Shown piece after piece: positions 35,027 to 43,204 of a stretch of 64,000 nucleotides of DNA. The stretch covers positions 228,120 through 292,119 of the forward strand of contig NZ_JABSNO010000001.1 in NCBI RefSeq assembly GCF_013294015.1, given 5' to 3'. Made by a program: the position numbers and the translations under genes. The notes below the pieces were generated by a model. The model was not told the DNA's origin. It saw only the letters and a program-made list of their open reading frames with translations, and searched no databases. Origin of the DNA: Frigoriflavimonas asaccharolytica. GTDB lineage: Bacteria; Bacteroidota; Bacteroidia; Flavobacteriales; Weeksellaceae. The stretch's first letter is position 1, and every line of letters begins with the position of its first letter.

Positions 35027-36067
35027 ATGAAAACCTACCTCTCACTCCTATTCCTCTTCACTCTAATTTTCTGCAATTCCCAGCAGATTACAGATAAAGA
35101 TGTGCTCAAAAAATGCAGAAAAGAATTTAATAAAAAAACTTGTCTTTCTGATAAAGATGGAGATGGCACTTTGTATTATTTAGACCAATGTCCAAATGAT
35201 GCAGGACCAATAGAAAATGATGGTTGTCCTTGGCCAGATTCTGATGGAGATGGTCTCATAGATAAAGATGATCCATGTCCCACAGTTGCAGGACCAATGG
35301 AAAACATTGGTTGTCCATGGCCAGACACAGATGGAGATGGAATTTTGGATAAAGATGATGCTTGTCCAACCGTTGTTGGTCTTGTTGAATTAAATGGTTG
35401 TCCAAAAAAAGATTGTAGTGAAAATTATAGGATTGGTAAGAAAGCAGCAGATGATTTTATCAAATTACAGCAAAGCATAAACTATAAATCTATACAAAAG
35501 CACCTTCTCGAATTCTTAAAAAAAATTAAATACGATTCTTCAATTTTACTAATAATAAATTCAGATGTTTTTGAAGGAGAAGGGCCTTCAGAATGTCCAG
35601 ATTTTAAATTTCCAGAAACATTAAATTACACTGCAGAATCTTACATTTGGGATAATCAGATGTTAGAAAATATTTCAAAAACAGTCAATCAAAATCTTTT
35701 TCCAGCATCAGGAAATTCATTATTTTGGGGTAGAGCAGGTTTTTATCGAGAAAATGATGAGGAATTTAGAAATTTAAATACCGAACAAATAAAATTTATT
35801 TCTAAACTTACCACATTTTCTGACCCCAAATATGGCAATATAAAATATTACAAAAATAAATCAAAAATATTATCAAAATTGCCAACTGAATTTAATAGAA
35901 TTATATTTGAGGAAGATACAAGAATTATAAACAAGCAATTTCAGACAGAGATTACTTTTAAAATAACAACCCTAAAAACTCTCAATTATATTAAATTTAA
36001 ATATAATTTTGAAACTGAAGACTGGGTAAAAATTTCGGAGGATAATTATCAAAATACAATTAAATAA
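35027..36067 (+). CDS. Exported thrombospondin-type-3 repeat protein, paralogue 1
   Basis: 346 aa. Signal peptide (1-20), then about 45-130 three TSP3 calcium-binding units of 29 residues (pattern DxDGDGxxDKDDxCPTVAGPxEN, GCPWPD), then a unique 215-residue C-terminal domain with no recognised family. In Bacteroidota this linker usually joins a barrel to an OmpA peptidoglycan-binding domain; both are absent here. The first 70 residues are nearly identical to the 36163 paralogue while the C-terminal domains differ. Confidence 0.8.
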   Translation: MKTYLSLLFLFTLIFCNSQQITDKDVLKKCRKEFNKKTCLSDKDGDGTLYYLDQCPNDAGPIENDGCPWPDSDGDGLIDKDDPCPTVAGPMENIGCPWPDTDGDGILDKDDACPTVVGLVELNGCPKKDCSENYRIGKKAADDFIKLQQSINYKSIQKHLLEFLKKIKYDSSILLIINSDVFEGEGPSECPDFKFPETLNYTAESYIWDNQMLENISKTVNQNLFPASGNSLFWGRAGFYRENDEEFRNLNTEQIKFISKLTTFSDPKYGNIKYYKNKSKILSKLPTEFNRIIFEEDTRIINKQFQTEITFKITTLKTLNYIKFKYNFETEDWVKISEDNYQNTIK

Positions 36068-36071
36068 AAAA

Positions 36072-36155
36072 ATGGCAAAACAAAAAAAATTTTTCAGCCA
36101 AAAAAAAACCGATCATTTGCAGAATATCGGGAAAGATATTGTGAATTTTTATTAG
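36072..36155 (+). pseudogene. Truncated rnr 5' end, copy 2 (27 codons)
   Basis: Same 27-codon frame as copy 1 (MAKQKKFFSQKKTDHLQNIG, then KDIVNFY and TAG), 5 bp after the preceding stop and 7 bp before the next ATG. It differs from copy 1 and from rnr mainly at third codon positions. Confidence 0.75.
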
Positions 36156-36162
36156 AAAACAA

Positions 36163-37128
36163 ATGAAAACCCACCTCTCACTTCTATTCCTCTTCACTTT
36201 AATTTTCTGCAATTCCCAGCAGATTACAGATAAAGATGCGCTCAAAAATTGCAGAAAAGAATTTAATAAAAAAACCTGTCTTTCGGATAAAGATGAAGAT
36301 GGCGTTTTGCATTATTTAGACCAATGTCCATATGATGCAGGACCAATAGAAAACAATGGTTGTCCTTGGCCAGATACAGACGGAGATTTTCTTATAGATA
36401 AAGATGATGCTTGTCCCATAGTTGCAGGACCTCTTGAAAATAATGGCTGTCCTTGGCCAGACACAGATAACGATGGTATTTTGGATAAAGATGATGCTTG
36501 TCCAACCGTTGTTGGTTTAAAAGATAATAACGGATGTCCAGATCCGAGAATAAAATGTTTAGAGATTACTAAAAGTGACAGTATTTCTTTTAAAAATTTT
36601 AAATTAAAAAATAATAATCTATCCAAGAATTATGAAGGTCTTGCGGATTTAATTGTACAGAAAATTTCCGAAGAAAAAGATTTTGGGTTAATTTATATAG
36701 AATTATTTGAAACAGAACCAAGTTGTTATTATCAACCATCAGGGAGTGTTCTACAGTGCAGAAGTACCTTAAAATCTAATAAATATGACTTTTTGATAAG
36801 TAAATTATTTTCTAAATATACCTTTGAAAATTTAAAGAACAATGTATTATTACCGATAACAACATCAAAATTTAATTTAGCAAGCGAAGAAAAAATGAAT
36901 AATTATTTAGATATGTCTAAAGAACAATATATTTATTTTATAAAAAATTACGAGGGATATAAAATTCAAATCAAAGGGTCAAAAACGAATAAATCTTCAA
37001 AAAGTTTAAAATTAAACGCTTCTTTTGTTGAAGAAAATCCTTATGATGTTATTCTTGATTTGAATAATAAAAAATACAATTACAAATTTGTAAACAATCA
37101 ATGGAAATTGGTAATTACAGAAAAATAA
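36163..37128 (+). CDS. Exported thrombospondin-type-3 repeat protein, paralogue 2
   Basis: 321 aa. Same signal peptide, Cys-bearing stalk ([20 protein letters not shown]) and three TSP3 units as the 35027 gene, followed by a different C-terminal domain of about 190 residues (begins about residue 130, ends [17 protein letters not shown]). No OmpA domain. Function unknown; surface or periplasmic location inferred from the signal peptide. Ends 20 bp before rnr. Confidence 0.8.
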   Translation: MKTHLSLLFLFTLIFCNSQQITDKDALKNCRKEFNKKTCLSDKDEDGVLHYLDQCPYDAGPIENNGCPWPDTDGDFLIDKDDACPIVAGPLENNGCPWPDTDNDGILDKDDACPTVVGLKDNNGCPDPRIKCLEITKSDSISFKNFKLKNNNLSKNYEGLADLIVQKISEEKDFGLIYIELFETEPSCYYQPSGSVLQCRSTLKSNKYDFLISKLFSKYTFENLKNNVLLPITTSKFNLASEEKMNNYLDMSKEQYIYFIKNYEGYKIQIKGSKTNKSSKSLKLNASFVEENPYDVILDLNNKKYNYKFVNNQWKLVITEK

Positions 37129-37148
37129 AATAAAAATATATAAAAAAC

Positions 37149-37231
37149 ATGGCAAAACAAAAAAAATTTTTCAGCCAAAAAAAGACCAATCATTTGCAGA
37201 ATATCGCTAAAGATATTGTGAAATTTATGGC
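37149..37231 (+). repeat. Direct-repeat copy 3 (functional rnr 5' end)
   Basis: The rnr 5' end that matches the two stubs at 34936 and 36072; similarity stops around codon 26, after the GATATTGTGAA block. Repeat-to-repeat distances are 1136 and 1077 bp. Confidence 0.8.
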
Positions 37232-39299
37232 AGAGAAATCTTCCAAGATCTACAATTATAAACAAATTGCAGACGGAATAGAACAGAAAAATCCGAGACA
37301 AAGAGAATTGGTGATACAAACACTGCATCAATTGTTGGCTACGGAGAAAATAAAAGAAATAGAAAAAGGAAAATACATCCTGAATCTCAAAGTGAAAGAC
37401 ACGCTTTCTGGCACCATAGATTTCAATCAGCAAGGAAATGCCTACGTGAAAGTGGAAGATGTAGAAAACGATATTTTTGTGCATTCCAAAAATGTGAAAG
37501 ATGCATTACAAGGCGATAAAGTATTGATAATCACCTATAAACACAAAGGAAGTAAAACCGAAGGTTCTGTAGTAGAAGTGCTGGAAAGAAGCAGAGAGCA
37601 GTTTGTGGGAACTTTTGAATTGATAGAACACAAAGATTTTGGCTTTGTAGTTTGTGACAAAAAACAGATCAATACAGATTTCTTTATCCCAAAAAGCAAC
37701 ATCAATGGTGCAAAAAACAACGAAAAAGTTGTTGTGAAAATGCTGGATTGGCAAGCTGGAGAAAAAAATCCTACAGGAGAAATTATTAAGATTCTAGGAA
37801 ACGCAGGAGAACACGAAACCGAAATTCATACCATTTTGGCAGAATATGGTTTGCCTTACGAATTTCCGGAAGAGGTAGAAGATTATGCACAAGAAATGGA
37901 TAAAGAAATCCACGAATCTGAAGTTGCAAAACGCCGAGATATGCGAAATATTCTCACCTTTACCATAGATCCAAAAGATGCAAAAGATTTTGATGATGCA
38001 CTTTCTATCCAAAAATTAGACAACGGAAACTGGGAAATTGGCGTGCATATCGCAGATGTTTCGCATTACGTAAAACCCGGAACCGTTCTGGATGATGAAG
38101 CCTACAAAAGAGCCACTTCCGTCTATTTGGTAGATCGTGTGGTGCCGATGTTGCCTGAAGTTTTGAGTAATAATGTGTGTTCGCTACGTCCGAATGAAGA
38201 TAAATATACATTTTCTGCAGTTTTTGAATTGAATGATGATGCAGAAGTTGTGAAAGAATGGTTTGGAAGAACGGTGATTCATTCCGACAAAAGATTTGCT
38301 TACGAAGATGCCCAAGAAAGAATAGAAACCAAAGAAGGCGAATTGGCAGATGAAATCTTGACGATGGATAGGCTTGCAAAAATTCTACGCGCAAAAAGAA
38401 TTGAAGATGGTGCAATCACCTTTGATAGAAGCGAAGTTCGTTTCAATCTGGATGAAAACAACCAACCGATTGGCGTTTATTTCAAAGTGAGCAAAGATTC
38501 TAACCATTTGATAGAAGAATTCATGCTTTTGGCCAACAAAAAAGTATCGGAATTTGTGTCTTTAAAGAATGGCAGAATGTCCAACAATACTTTCATCTAC
38601 AGAATTCACGATGATCCAGATCCTGCAAAATTGGAGGCTTTGCGTGAGTTTGTAGGAACTTTTGGCTATAAAATGGATCTTGCCAACACCAAAAAAGTAG
38701 CAGAAAGCATGAATAAATTGCTGAAAGATGTGAAAGGTAAAGGCGAGGAAAATATGATAGAAACTTTGGCAATGCGAAGCATGACGAAGGCAATCTATTC
38801 CACCAATCCAATTGGGCATTACGGTCTTGGTTTTGATTTTTATTCCCATTTCACCTCGCCAATTAGGAGGTATCCAGATTTGATTGCACATCGATTGCTG
38901 CAACATTATCTAGATGGCGGAAAATCCCCAAGCAAAGAAGAATACGAACAATATTGCACGCATTGCTCTGCAAGAGAACGTTTGGCAACAGATGCAGAAA
39001 GAGATTCTATCAAATTTATGCAAGTGAAATTCATGGAAAAACATTTGGGAGAAGAATTTTCTGGTGTAATTTCCGGTGTTGCAGAATTTGGTTTTTGGGT
39101 ACAAATTCCAGAAAATGGCGCTGAAGGTTTGATAAAATTACGAGATCTTACAGATGATTCTTATTCGTACGATGCCAAAGCACACGCAGTTTATGGCAAA
39201 AGAACGGGCAGAGAATTTCAATTGGGAGCGGAAGTAAAAATAAAAGTAACGAAGGTTAATTTAATTCAAAAACAACTGGATTTTAAAATTGTAGATTAG
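37149..39299 (+). CDS. rnr: Ribonuclease R
   Basis: Processive 3'-5' exoribonuclease. 716 aa: N-terminal winged-helix (about 15-75), cold-shock domains (80-230), RNB catalytic domain with FTIDPKDAKDFDDALS (catalytic Asp cluster, about 275-290) and HIADVSHYVKPGT, and a C-terminal S1 domain (about 630-715). The coding sequence is intact, but its first 26 codons are repeated twice upstream (34936, 36072) and its last 36 bp once downstream (39487). The upstream secreted-protein genes may share its transcript. Confidence 0.95.
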   Translation: MAKQKKFFSQKKTNHLQNIAKDIVKFMAEKSSKIYNYKQIADGIEQKNPRQRELVIQTLHQLLATEKIKEIEKGKYILNLKVKDTLSGTIDFNQQGNAYVKVEDVENDIFVHSKNVKDALQGDKVLIITYKHKGSKTEGSVVEVLERSREQFVGTFELIEHKDFGFVVCDKKQINTDFFIPKSNINGAKNNEKVVVKMLDWQAGEKNPTGEIIKILGNAGEHETEIHTILAEYGLPYEFPEEVEDYAQEMDKEIHESEVAKRRDMRNILTFTIDPKDAKDFDDALSIQKLDNGNWEIGVHIADVSHYVKPGTVLDDEAYKRATSVYLVDRVVPMLPEVLSNNVCSLRPNEDKYTFSAVFELNDDAEVVKEWFGRTVIHSDKRFAYEDAQERIETKEGELADEILTMDRLAKILRAKRIEDGAITFDRSEVRFNLDENNQPIGVYFKVSKDSNHLIEEFMLLANKKVSEFVSLKNGRMSNNTFIYRIHDDPDPAKLEALREFVGTFGYKMDLANTKKVAESMNKLLKDVKGKGEENMIETLAMRSMTKAIYSTNPIGHYGLGFDFYSHFTSPIRRYPDLIAHRLLQHYLDGGKSPSKEEYEQYCTHCSARERLATDAERDSIKFMQVKFMEKHLGEEFSGVISGVAEFGFWVQIPENGAEGLIKLRDLTDDSYSYDAKAHAVYGKRTGREFQLGAEVKIKVTKVNLIQKQLDFKIVD

Positions 39300-39315
39300 A
39301 AATAAGCGATGCTAT

Positions 39316-39454
39316 TTTAACCACAAATTCACAAAAGAATAAAGTAAATATAAAATCGCTGAAAGTAAACATTAGTTCAAAATCAAGATTTTCAAAACTC
39401 TATGAACTTTTTGTTACGGTAATTTTCAAAAAACTTTGTGACTTTGTGGTTAAA
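39316..39454. mobile_element. MITE-like element with 21-bp inverted ends
   Basis: Ends TTTAACCACAAATTCACAAAA (39316-39336) and its near-complement CTTTGTGACTTTGTGGTTAAA (39434-39454) enclose about 97 bp of AT-rich non-coding sequence. The AACCACAAAGTCACAAAG-type motif is a common intergenic repeat style in Flavobacteriia. It lies just after rnr. Confidence 0.6.
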
Positions 39455-39486
39455 TATTTAACCTGCATTAATGAATTTCTTAACCG

Positions 39487-39522
39487 ATTCAAAAACAATT
39501 GGATTTTAAAATTGTAGATTAG
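39487..39522 (+). repeat. Duplicate of the rnr 3' end (36 bp)
   Basis: Matches the last 36 bp of rnr (39264-39299, coding IQKQLDFKIVD plus stop) at 35 of 36 positions. The MITE-like element lies between the two copies. Confidence 0.85.
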
Positions 39523-39541
39523 CGTTTTAAAGTAAACTTAC

Positions 39542-40222
39542 ATGCTAGAATTAATTTTTTCTGCGGTTGGTCTTGGAATTATGTTGAGTTTGGTTTTCAT
39601 CGGACCTATATTTTTTCTTGTGATAGAGACCTCTTTTTCTCGTGGACCAAGACATGCATTGGCGTTAGATTTTGGCGTGATAGCAGCAGATTTGCTCTGT
39701 ATTACCGCGGCTTTTTTTGCAAGTAAGGGTTTGGTTAATCTTATTGATGAACATCCAGGTTTTTACCAAATTTCGGCATTTATTATTTTTGTCTATGGTC
39801 TTTTTATGCTTTCTTCTCGTACAAAAATGCATCTTCAAAATGAGCAAAAACTCATCAATCAAAATTATATAAAAACCTTTTTCAACGGATTTTTTCTAAA
39901 TTTTTTAAATATTGGTGTTGTCTTATTTTGGCTAGGTACCGTAATTACAGTCCAAAATAAATATCCGAAGACAATAGATTTTGTTATCTATATTGCATTT
40001 TTACTAGGTACCTATCTCTGCATAGATCTTGCTAAAATATTTTTAGCAAAACATTTTCATTATAAAATGACACCAAAAATTGTGAACTTAATAAGAAAGA
40101 TTGTTGGTATTATTTTAATAATTGTAAGTGTTTTTATCTTTTCACAAAGTTTTGCAAAGTTCAATACATTTAATGAAAAATTAGAAAAAGCAGAACAAGT
40201 ACAACAAAAAAGACCAAATTGA
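39542..40222 (+). CDS. LysE/RhtB-family transporter
   Basis: 226-aa inner-membrane exporter of the amino-acid efflux superfamily with about six helices. GLGIMLSLVFIGPIFFLVIETSFSRG at the N-terminus and the FNGFFLNFLNIGVVLFWLG segment are typical. Substrate unknown. Its TGA overlaps the next ATG (TGATG), so the two genes are translationally coupled. Confidence 0.85.
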   Translation: MLELIFSAVGLGIMLSLVFIGPIFFLVIETSFSRGPRHALALDFGVIAADLLCITAAFFASKGLVNLIDEHPGFYQISAFIIFVYGLFMLSSRTKMHLQNEQKLINQNYIKTFFNGFFLNFLNIGVVLFWLGTVITVQNKYPKTIDFVIYIAFLLGTYLCIDLAKIFLAKHFHYKMTPKIVNLIRKIVGIILIIVSVFIFSQSFAKFNTFNEKLEKAEQVQQKRPN

Positions 40223-41154
40223 TGAGCAAGATTATCTTTCCGAAAAGCATTTATAAAGGTGGGAACATTGCCATTATCGCTCCAGCTGGTTCTGTAGGAA
40301 AAGATCAGTTGCAATCAACTTTGGATTTACTAGTAACAAATGGCTACAATCCTATTTTGGGCAAACACTTATTTGGCAAATATCAATTTGGATACGAATA
40401 TTCTGGAACAGAAAAAGAGAGAATTGAAGATTTAAATTGGGCTTTTAATGATGACAAAATAGGTGCAATTTGGGCAGCAAGAGGAGGTTATGGTTGTCAG
40501 CATTTGATAAAAAAATTAGATTTAAAAAAGCAAATCAAAAATCCAAAGTGGTACATCGGATATTCTGATAATACAGTAATCCACAGTTATTTGTTGAAAA
40601 AAGGAATTGCTTCTATCAACGGGCAAACTATTAAAACATCGTCCTTTGGAGTTTCTGATCAAAGCTATAATGAAATTTTTAAAATTTTGAATGGCACTTC
40701 ACCGAAATACTTGGTTGAAGAATCTCAATTTAATAAGAAAGGCAAAGCAGACGGACAATTAGTTGGCGGAAATTTAGCGTTAATATATGCTCTGCTTGGC
40801 ACAAAAGATTCTTTCAAATGGAAAGATAAAATTCTTTTCATAGAAGAAATAGGCGAAAATTTTTATGCTTTAGATAGAATGTTGATGAGCTTAGAAATGG
40901 CGGGCGTTTTCAAAAAAATAAAAGGCTTGATTGTAGGTGGCATGATCAATATGGGAAAGGAAGAAAGCAACAAAAACTTCAACGAAAGTTTTGATCAATT
41001 TGCCAACGAAATAATTGCGGAGCGAATAAAAAAATACCAATTCCCTACTCTATTTCGCTTTCCAAACGGACATATTTTTGAAAATAGACCGTTGATCATT
41101 GGTGCAAATGTGCAACTTACAGTTGGGAAAGAAAATTCTGTATTTTATATTTAA
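40222..41154 (+). CDS. LD-carboxypeptidase (peptidase S66)
   Basis: 310 aa, cleaves the terminal D-Ala from muropeptide tetrapeptides during peptidoglycan recycling. Motifs IIAPAGSVGKDQ, WAARGGYGCQHLI (oxyanion/nucleophile region), YIGYSDNTVIH and the C-terminal GNLALIYALLGT and FPNGHIFENRPL fit S66. The ATG at 40222 is used rather than the upstream TTG. The nucleophile Ser is expected within the YSD motif. Confidence 0.88.
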   Translation: MSKIIFPKSIYKGGNIAIIAPAGSVGKDQLQSTLDLLVTNGYNPILGKHLFGKYQFGYEYSGTEKERIEDLNWAFNDDKIGAIWAARGGYGCQHLIKKLDLKKQIKNPKWYIGYSDNTVIHSYLLKKGIASINGQTIKTSSFGVSDQSYNEIFKILNGTSPKYLVEESQFNKKGKADGQLVGGNLALIYALLGTKDSFKWKDKILFIEEIGENFYALDRMLMSLEMAGVFKKIKGLIVGGMINMGKEESNKNFNESFDQFANEIIAERIKKYQFPTLFRFPNGHIFENRPLIIGANVQLTVGKENSVFYI

Positions 41155-41158
41155 TCAA

Positions 41159-41521
41159 ATGCAATATTCAAAATATATACTAGCAATTATTTTAATTTTC
41201 GCCGGAGTTATGCATTTCGTAAAGCCTTATTTTTTTATTAAAATAATGCCCAGCTATATTCCATTTCATTTAAAACTAGTTTATATAAGTGGTTTGGTAG
41301 AAATTTTATGTGGAATTTTGTTGCTGTTTCCACAAACTCAAAACATTGGAGCCAAGCTTTCTATTGCCCTTTTCATCGCAGTTTTTCCTGCGAATATTCA
41401 AATGGCGAAAGATTTTTATACAGAAAATCATCCTTATCTTTGGTTGGCAATTTTGCGTTTGCCGCTGCAATTGGTTTTAATTTGGTGGGCCTTTAAATTT
41501 ACAAACTATGGCGGATCATAA
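41159..41521 (+). CDS. DoxX-like small membrane protein
   Basis: 120 aa with four helices; IILIFAGVMHFVKPYFF, ISGLVEILCGILLL, FPANIQMAKDF match the DoxX/MauE-like group. Function unclear. Start MQYSKYIL chosen because the longer frame would overlap the LD-carboxypeptidase gene. A second, related gene is at 53058. Overlaps yraN by 14 bp. Confidence 0.78.
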   Translation: MQYSKYILAIILIFAGVMHFVKPYFFIKIMPSYIPFHLKLVYISGLVEILCGILLLFPQTQNIGAKLSIALFIAVFPANIQMAKDFYTENHPYLWLAILRLPLQLVLIWWAFKFTNYGGS

Positions 41522-41879
41522 CGAATTTGGGAATCTTGCAGAAGAAATGGCAGTAGATTTTTTAACTAAAATGGGCTGCACAATTTTGAAAAGAAATTTT
41601 CGCTATCAAAAAGCGGAGATAGATATTATAGCTTTATATAAAAATGAAATTCTAATAGTTGAGGTAAAAGCAAGAAGTACCGATGTGTTTTTAGAACCGC
41701 AGGAAGCCGTAAACAAACGAAAAATTAAATTAATTGTGATGGCAGCAAATGAATATATGAATAAGGGAAATAGAACTGAAGAAGTTCGGTTTGATATTAT
41801 TTCTGTGCTTCCAGATGCTGCAGGAAAATTGCAGATTACCCATTTAGAAAACGCTTTTGAAGCCTTTGACGCCAATTAA
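41508..41879 (+). CDS. YraN family (UPF0102) endonuclease-like protein
   Basis: 123 aa with the restriction-endonuclease-like fold: GNLAEEMAVDFLTKMGC, the E-x-D-I-I core in YQKAEIDIIALYKNEILIVEVKAR (split Asp/Glu-x-Lys catalytic set). Holliday-junction-nuclease-like by fold; function unproven. Start overlaps the DoxX-like gene. Confidence 0.9.
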   Translation: MADHNEFGNLAEEMAVDFLTKMGCTILKRNFRYQKAEIDIIALYKNEILIVEVKARSTDVFLEPQEAVNKRKIKLIVMAANEYMNKGNRTEEVRFDIISVLPDAAGKLQITHLENAFEAFDAN

Positions 41880-41898
41880 AAATTTAAAAAATTTAATA

Positions 41899-42648
41899 AT
41901 GAAAACAGCATTCATCACCGGAGCAACCTCTGGAATAGGAAAAGCAATTGCCCAAAATTTTGCAAAACAAGGATTTAGATTGATCATTTGTGGACGCAGA
42001 AAAGAGGTTTTAGAAAATTTAAAAGAAGAGCTTGCAGTAAGCACCGAAGTTTGCAGTCTCGCTTTTGATGTTAGAAAAAAAGACGAAGTTTTTGCAGCAA
42101 TAGAAAGCCTTCCAGAAGAATTTAAAAATATAGATATACTCATCAATAACGCCGGAAATGCACATGGTTTAGATCCAATTGCAGAAGGAAACACAGATGA
42201 TTGGGATGCAATGATGGACGGAAATGTGAAAGGCCTACTCTACGTTTCTCAGCCAATTATTAAAATAATGAAATCTAATAAATCTGGACAAATCATCAAT
42301 ATTTCTTCTGTTGCGGCTCGCCAAACTTACGCAAATGGTGTTGTGTATTGTGCCAGCAAAAAAGCGGTAGATGTACTATCTGAAGGTATGAGAATTGAAC
42401 TTACAGAATTTGGGATAAAAGTATGCAATGTGCAACCAGGTGCAGTTGCTACAGAATTTTCCGAGGTACGTTTCAAAGGAGACGTAGAAAAAGCAGCAAA
42501 AGTATATGAAGGTTATGATGCTTTGCAAGCAGAAGATATTGCAGATTTGGTGTCTTATATTGTGAATGCACCAGAAAGAGTGAGTATTGCAGATGTGGCT
42601 ATTTTCCCGAAAGCGCAAGCAGAACCAAGAACGGTTTTTAGAAAATAG
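41899..42648 (+). CDS. ydfG: YdfG-type SDR (3-hydroxy acid dehydrogenase / malonic semialdehyde reductase)
   Basis: 249 aa SDR: TGATSGIGKAIAQ cofactor motif, ILINNAGNA, catalytic Ser in NISSVAARQ and YCASKKA. The C-terminal YDALQAEDIADLVSYIV and SIADVAIFPKAQA are typical of YdfG. Start at 41899 avoids running into yraN. Substrate range (serine, 3-hydroxyisobutyrate, malonic semialdehyde) is from family knowledge. One base separates its stop from the next ATG. Confidence 0.85.
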   Translation: MKTAFITGATSGIGKAIAQNFAKQGFRLIICGRRKEVLENLKEELAVSTEVCSLAFDVRKKDEVFAAIESLPEEFKNIDILINNAGNAHGLDPIAEGNTDDWDAMMDGNVKGLLYVSQPIIKIMKSNKSGQIINISSVAARQTYANGVVYCASKKAVDVLSEGMRIELTEFGIKVCNVQPGAVATEFSEVRFKGDVEKAAKVYEGYDALQAEDIADLVSYIVNAPERVSIADVAIFPKAQAEPRTVFRK

Positions 42649-42649
42649 A

Positions 42650-43084
42650 ATGCGAAAATTCACATTTCTACTTATATTTTTGATGGTATCATTCTGTAAT
42701 GGGCAGCAAAATTCCTTTAAAATTGATGGTATTTTATTAAAAAAAATTGAACTTTTAGATTTTTATCTTCAAAATAATGATAATAAAATTCTAGATATTT
42801 TGTGTAATGATGTTTCTTTTGGGCATTCCAATGGATGGGTTCAAAATTTTGATGATTTTAAAAAAGATTTTTCTTCTAAGAAAGTAGTCTACAAAGAAAT
42901 TAAACAATTAGAAATTTTAGAATATAAAACTAGAAAACGAACTGCAAGTATTAGAAGAATCCTGCAAGTTTCTGGTACTTATAAAGATGAATTATTTCAA
43001 ATAAAACTAACATTATTAGAAATTTGGCTTAAAAAAAATTCTGAGTGGAAACTCTGGAGCAGGCAAAGTGTGGAAAATAAGTAG
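42650..43084 (+). CDS. Exported NTF2/DUF4440-like protein
   Basis: 144 aa: signal peptide MRKFTFLLIFLMVSFCNGQQ, then a single cone-shaped NTF2-like domain (KIDGILLKKIELLDFYLQNN start, LLEIWLKKNSEWKLWSRQSV end). Enzymatic role unknown. Frame is open to 42587 within ydfG but 42650 gives the signal peptide. Confidence 0.72.
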   Translation: MRKFTFLLIFLMVSFCNGQQNSFKIDGILLKKIELLDFYLQNNDNKILDILCNDVSFGHSNGWVQNFDDFKKDFSSKKVVYKEIKQLEILEYKTRKRTASIRRILQVSGTYKDELFQIKLTLLEIWLKKNSEWKLWSRQSVENK

Positions 43085-43113
43085 CAGTATACTATAAAAC
43101 TTAAACTTTCAAT

Positions 43114-43121
43114 TATCTTTG
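43114..43121 (+). promoter_or_regulatory. Putative tsaB -7 box TATCTTTG
   Basis: Exact TAnnTTTG match 84 bp before the tsaB ATG. No clear -33 box. Confidence 0.45.
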
Positions 43122-43204
43122 CAGCAGTTCTTAATAAATATCTAATTGGGAGTATATCTAATAAAATGTTATACGGTTCCATTGCAAAATTGTTACATTA
43201 AAAC

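Noticed and set aside
35150..35400. Regular repeats suggestive of a CRISPR-like or VNTR array
   Set aside because: The 87-bp periodicity is the in-frame TSP3 unit (DxDGDG...GCPWPD) in coding sequence, with no spacer structure.
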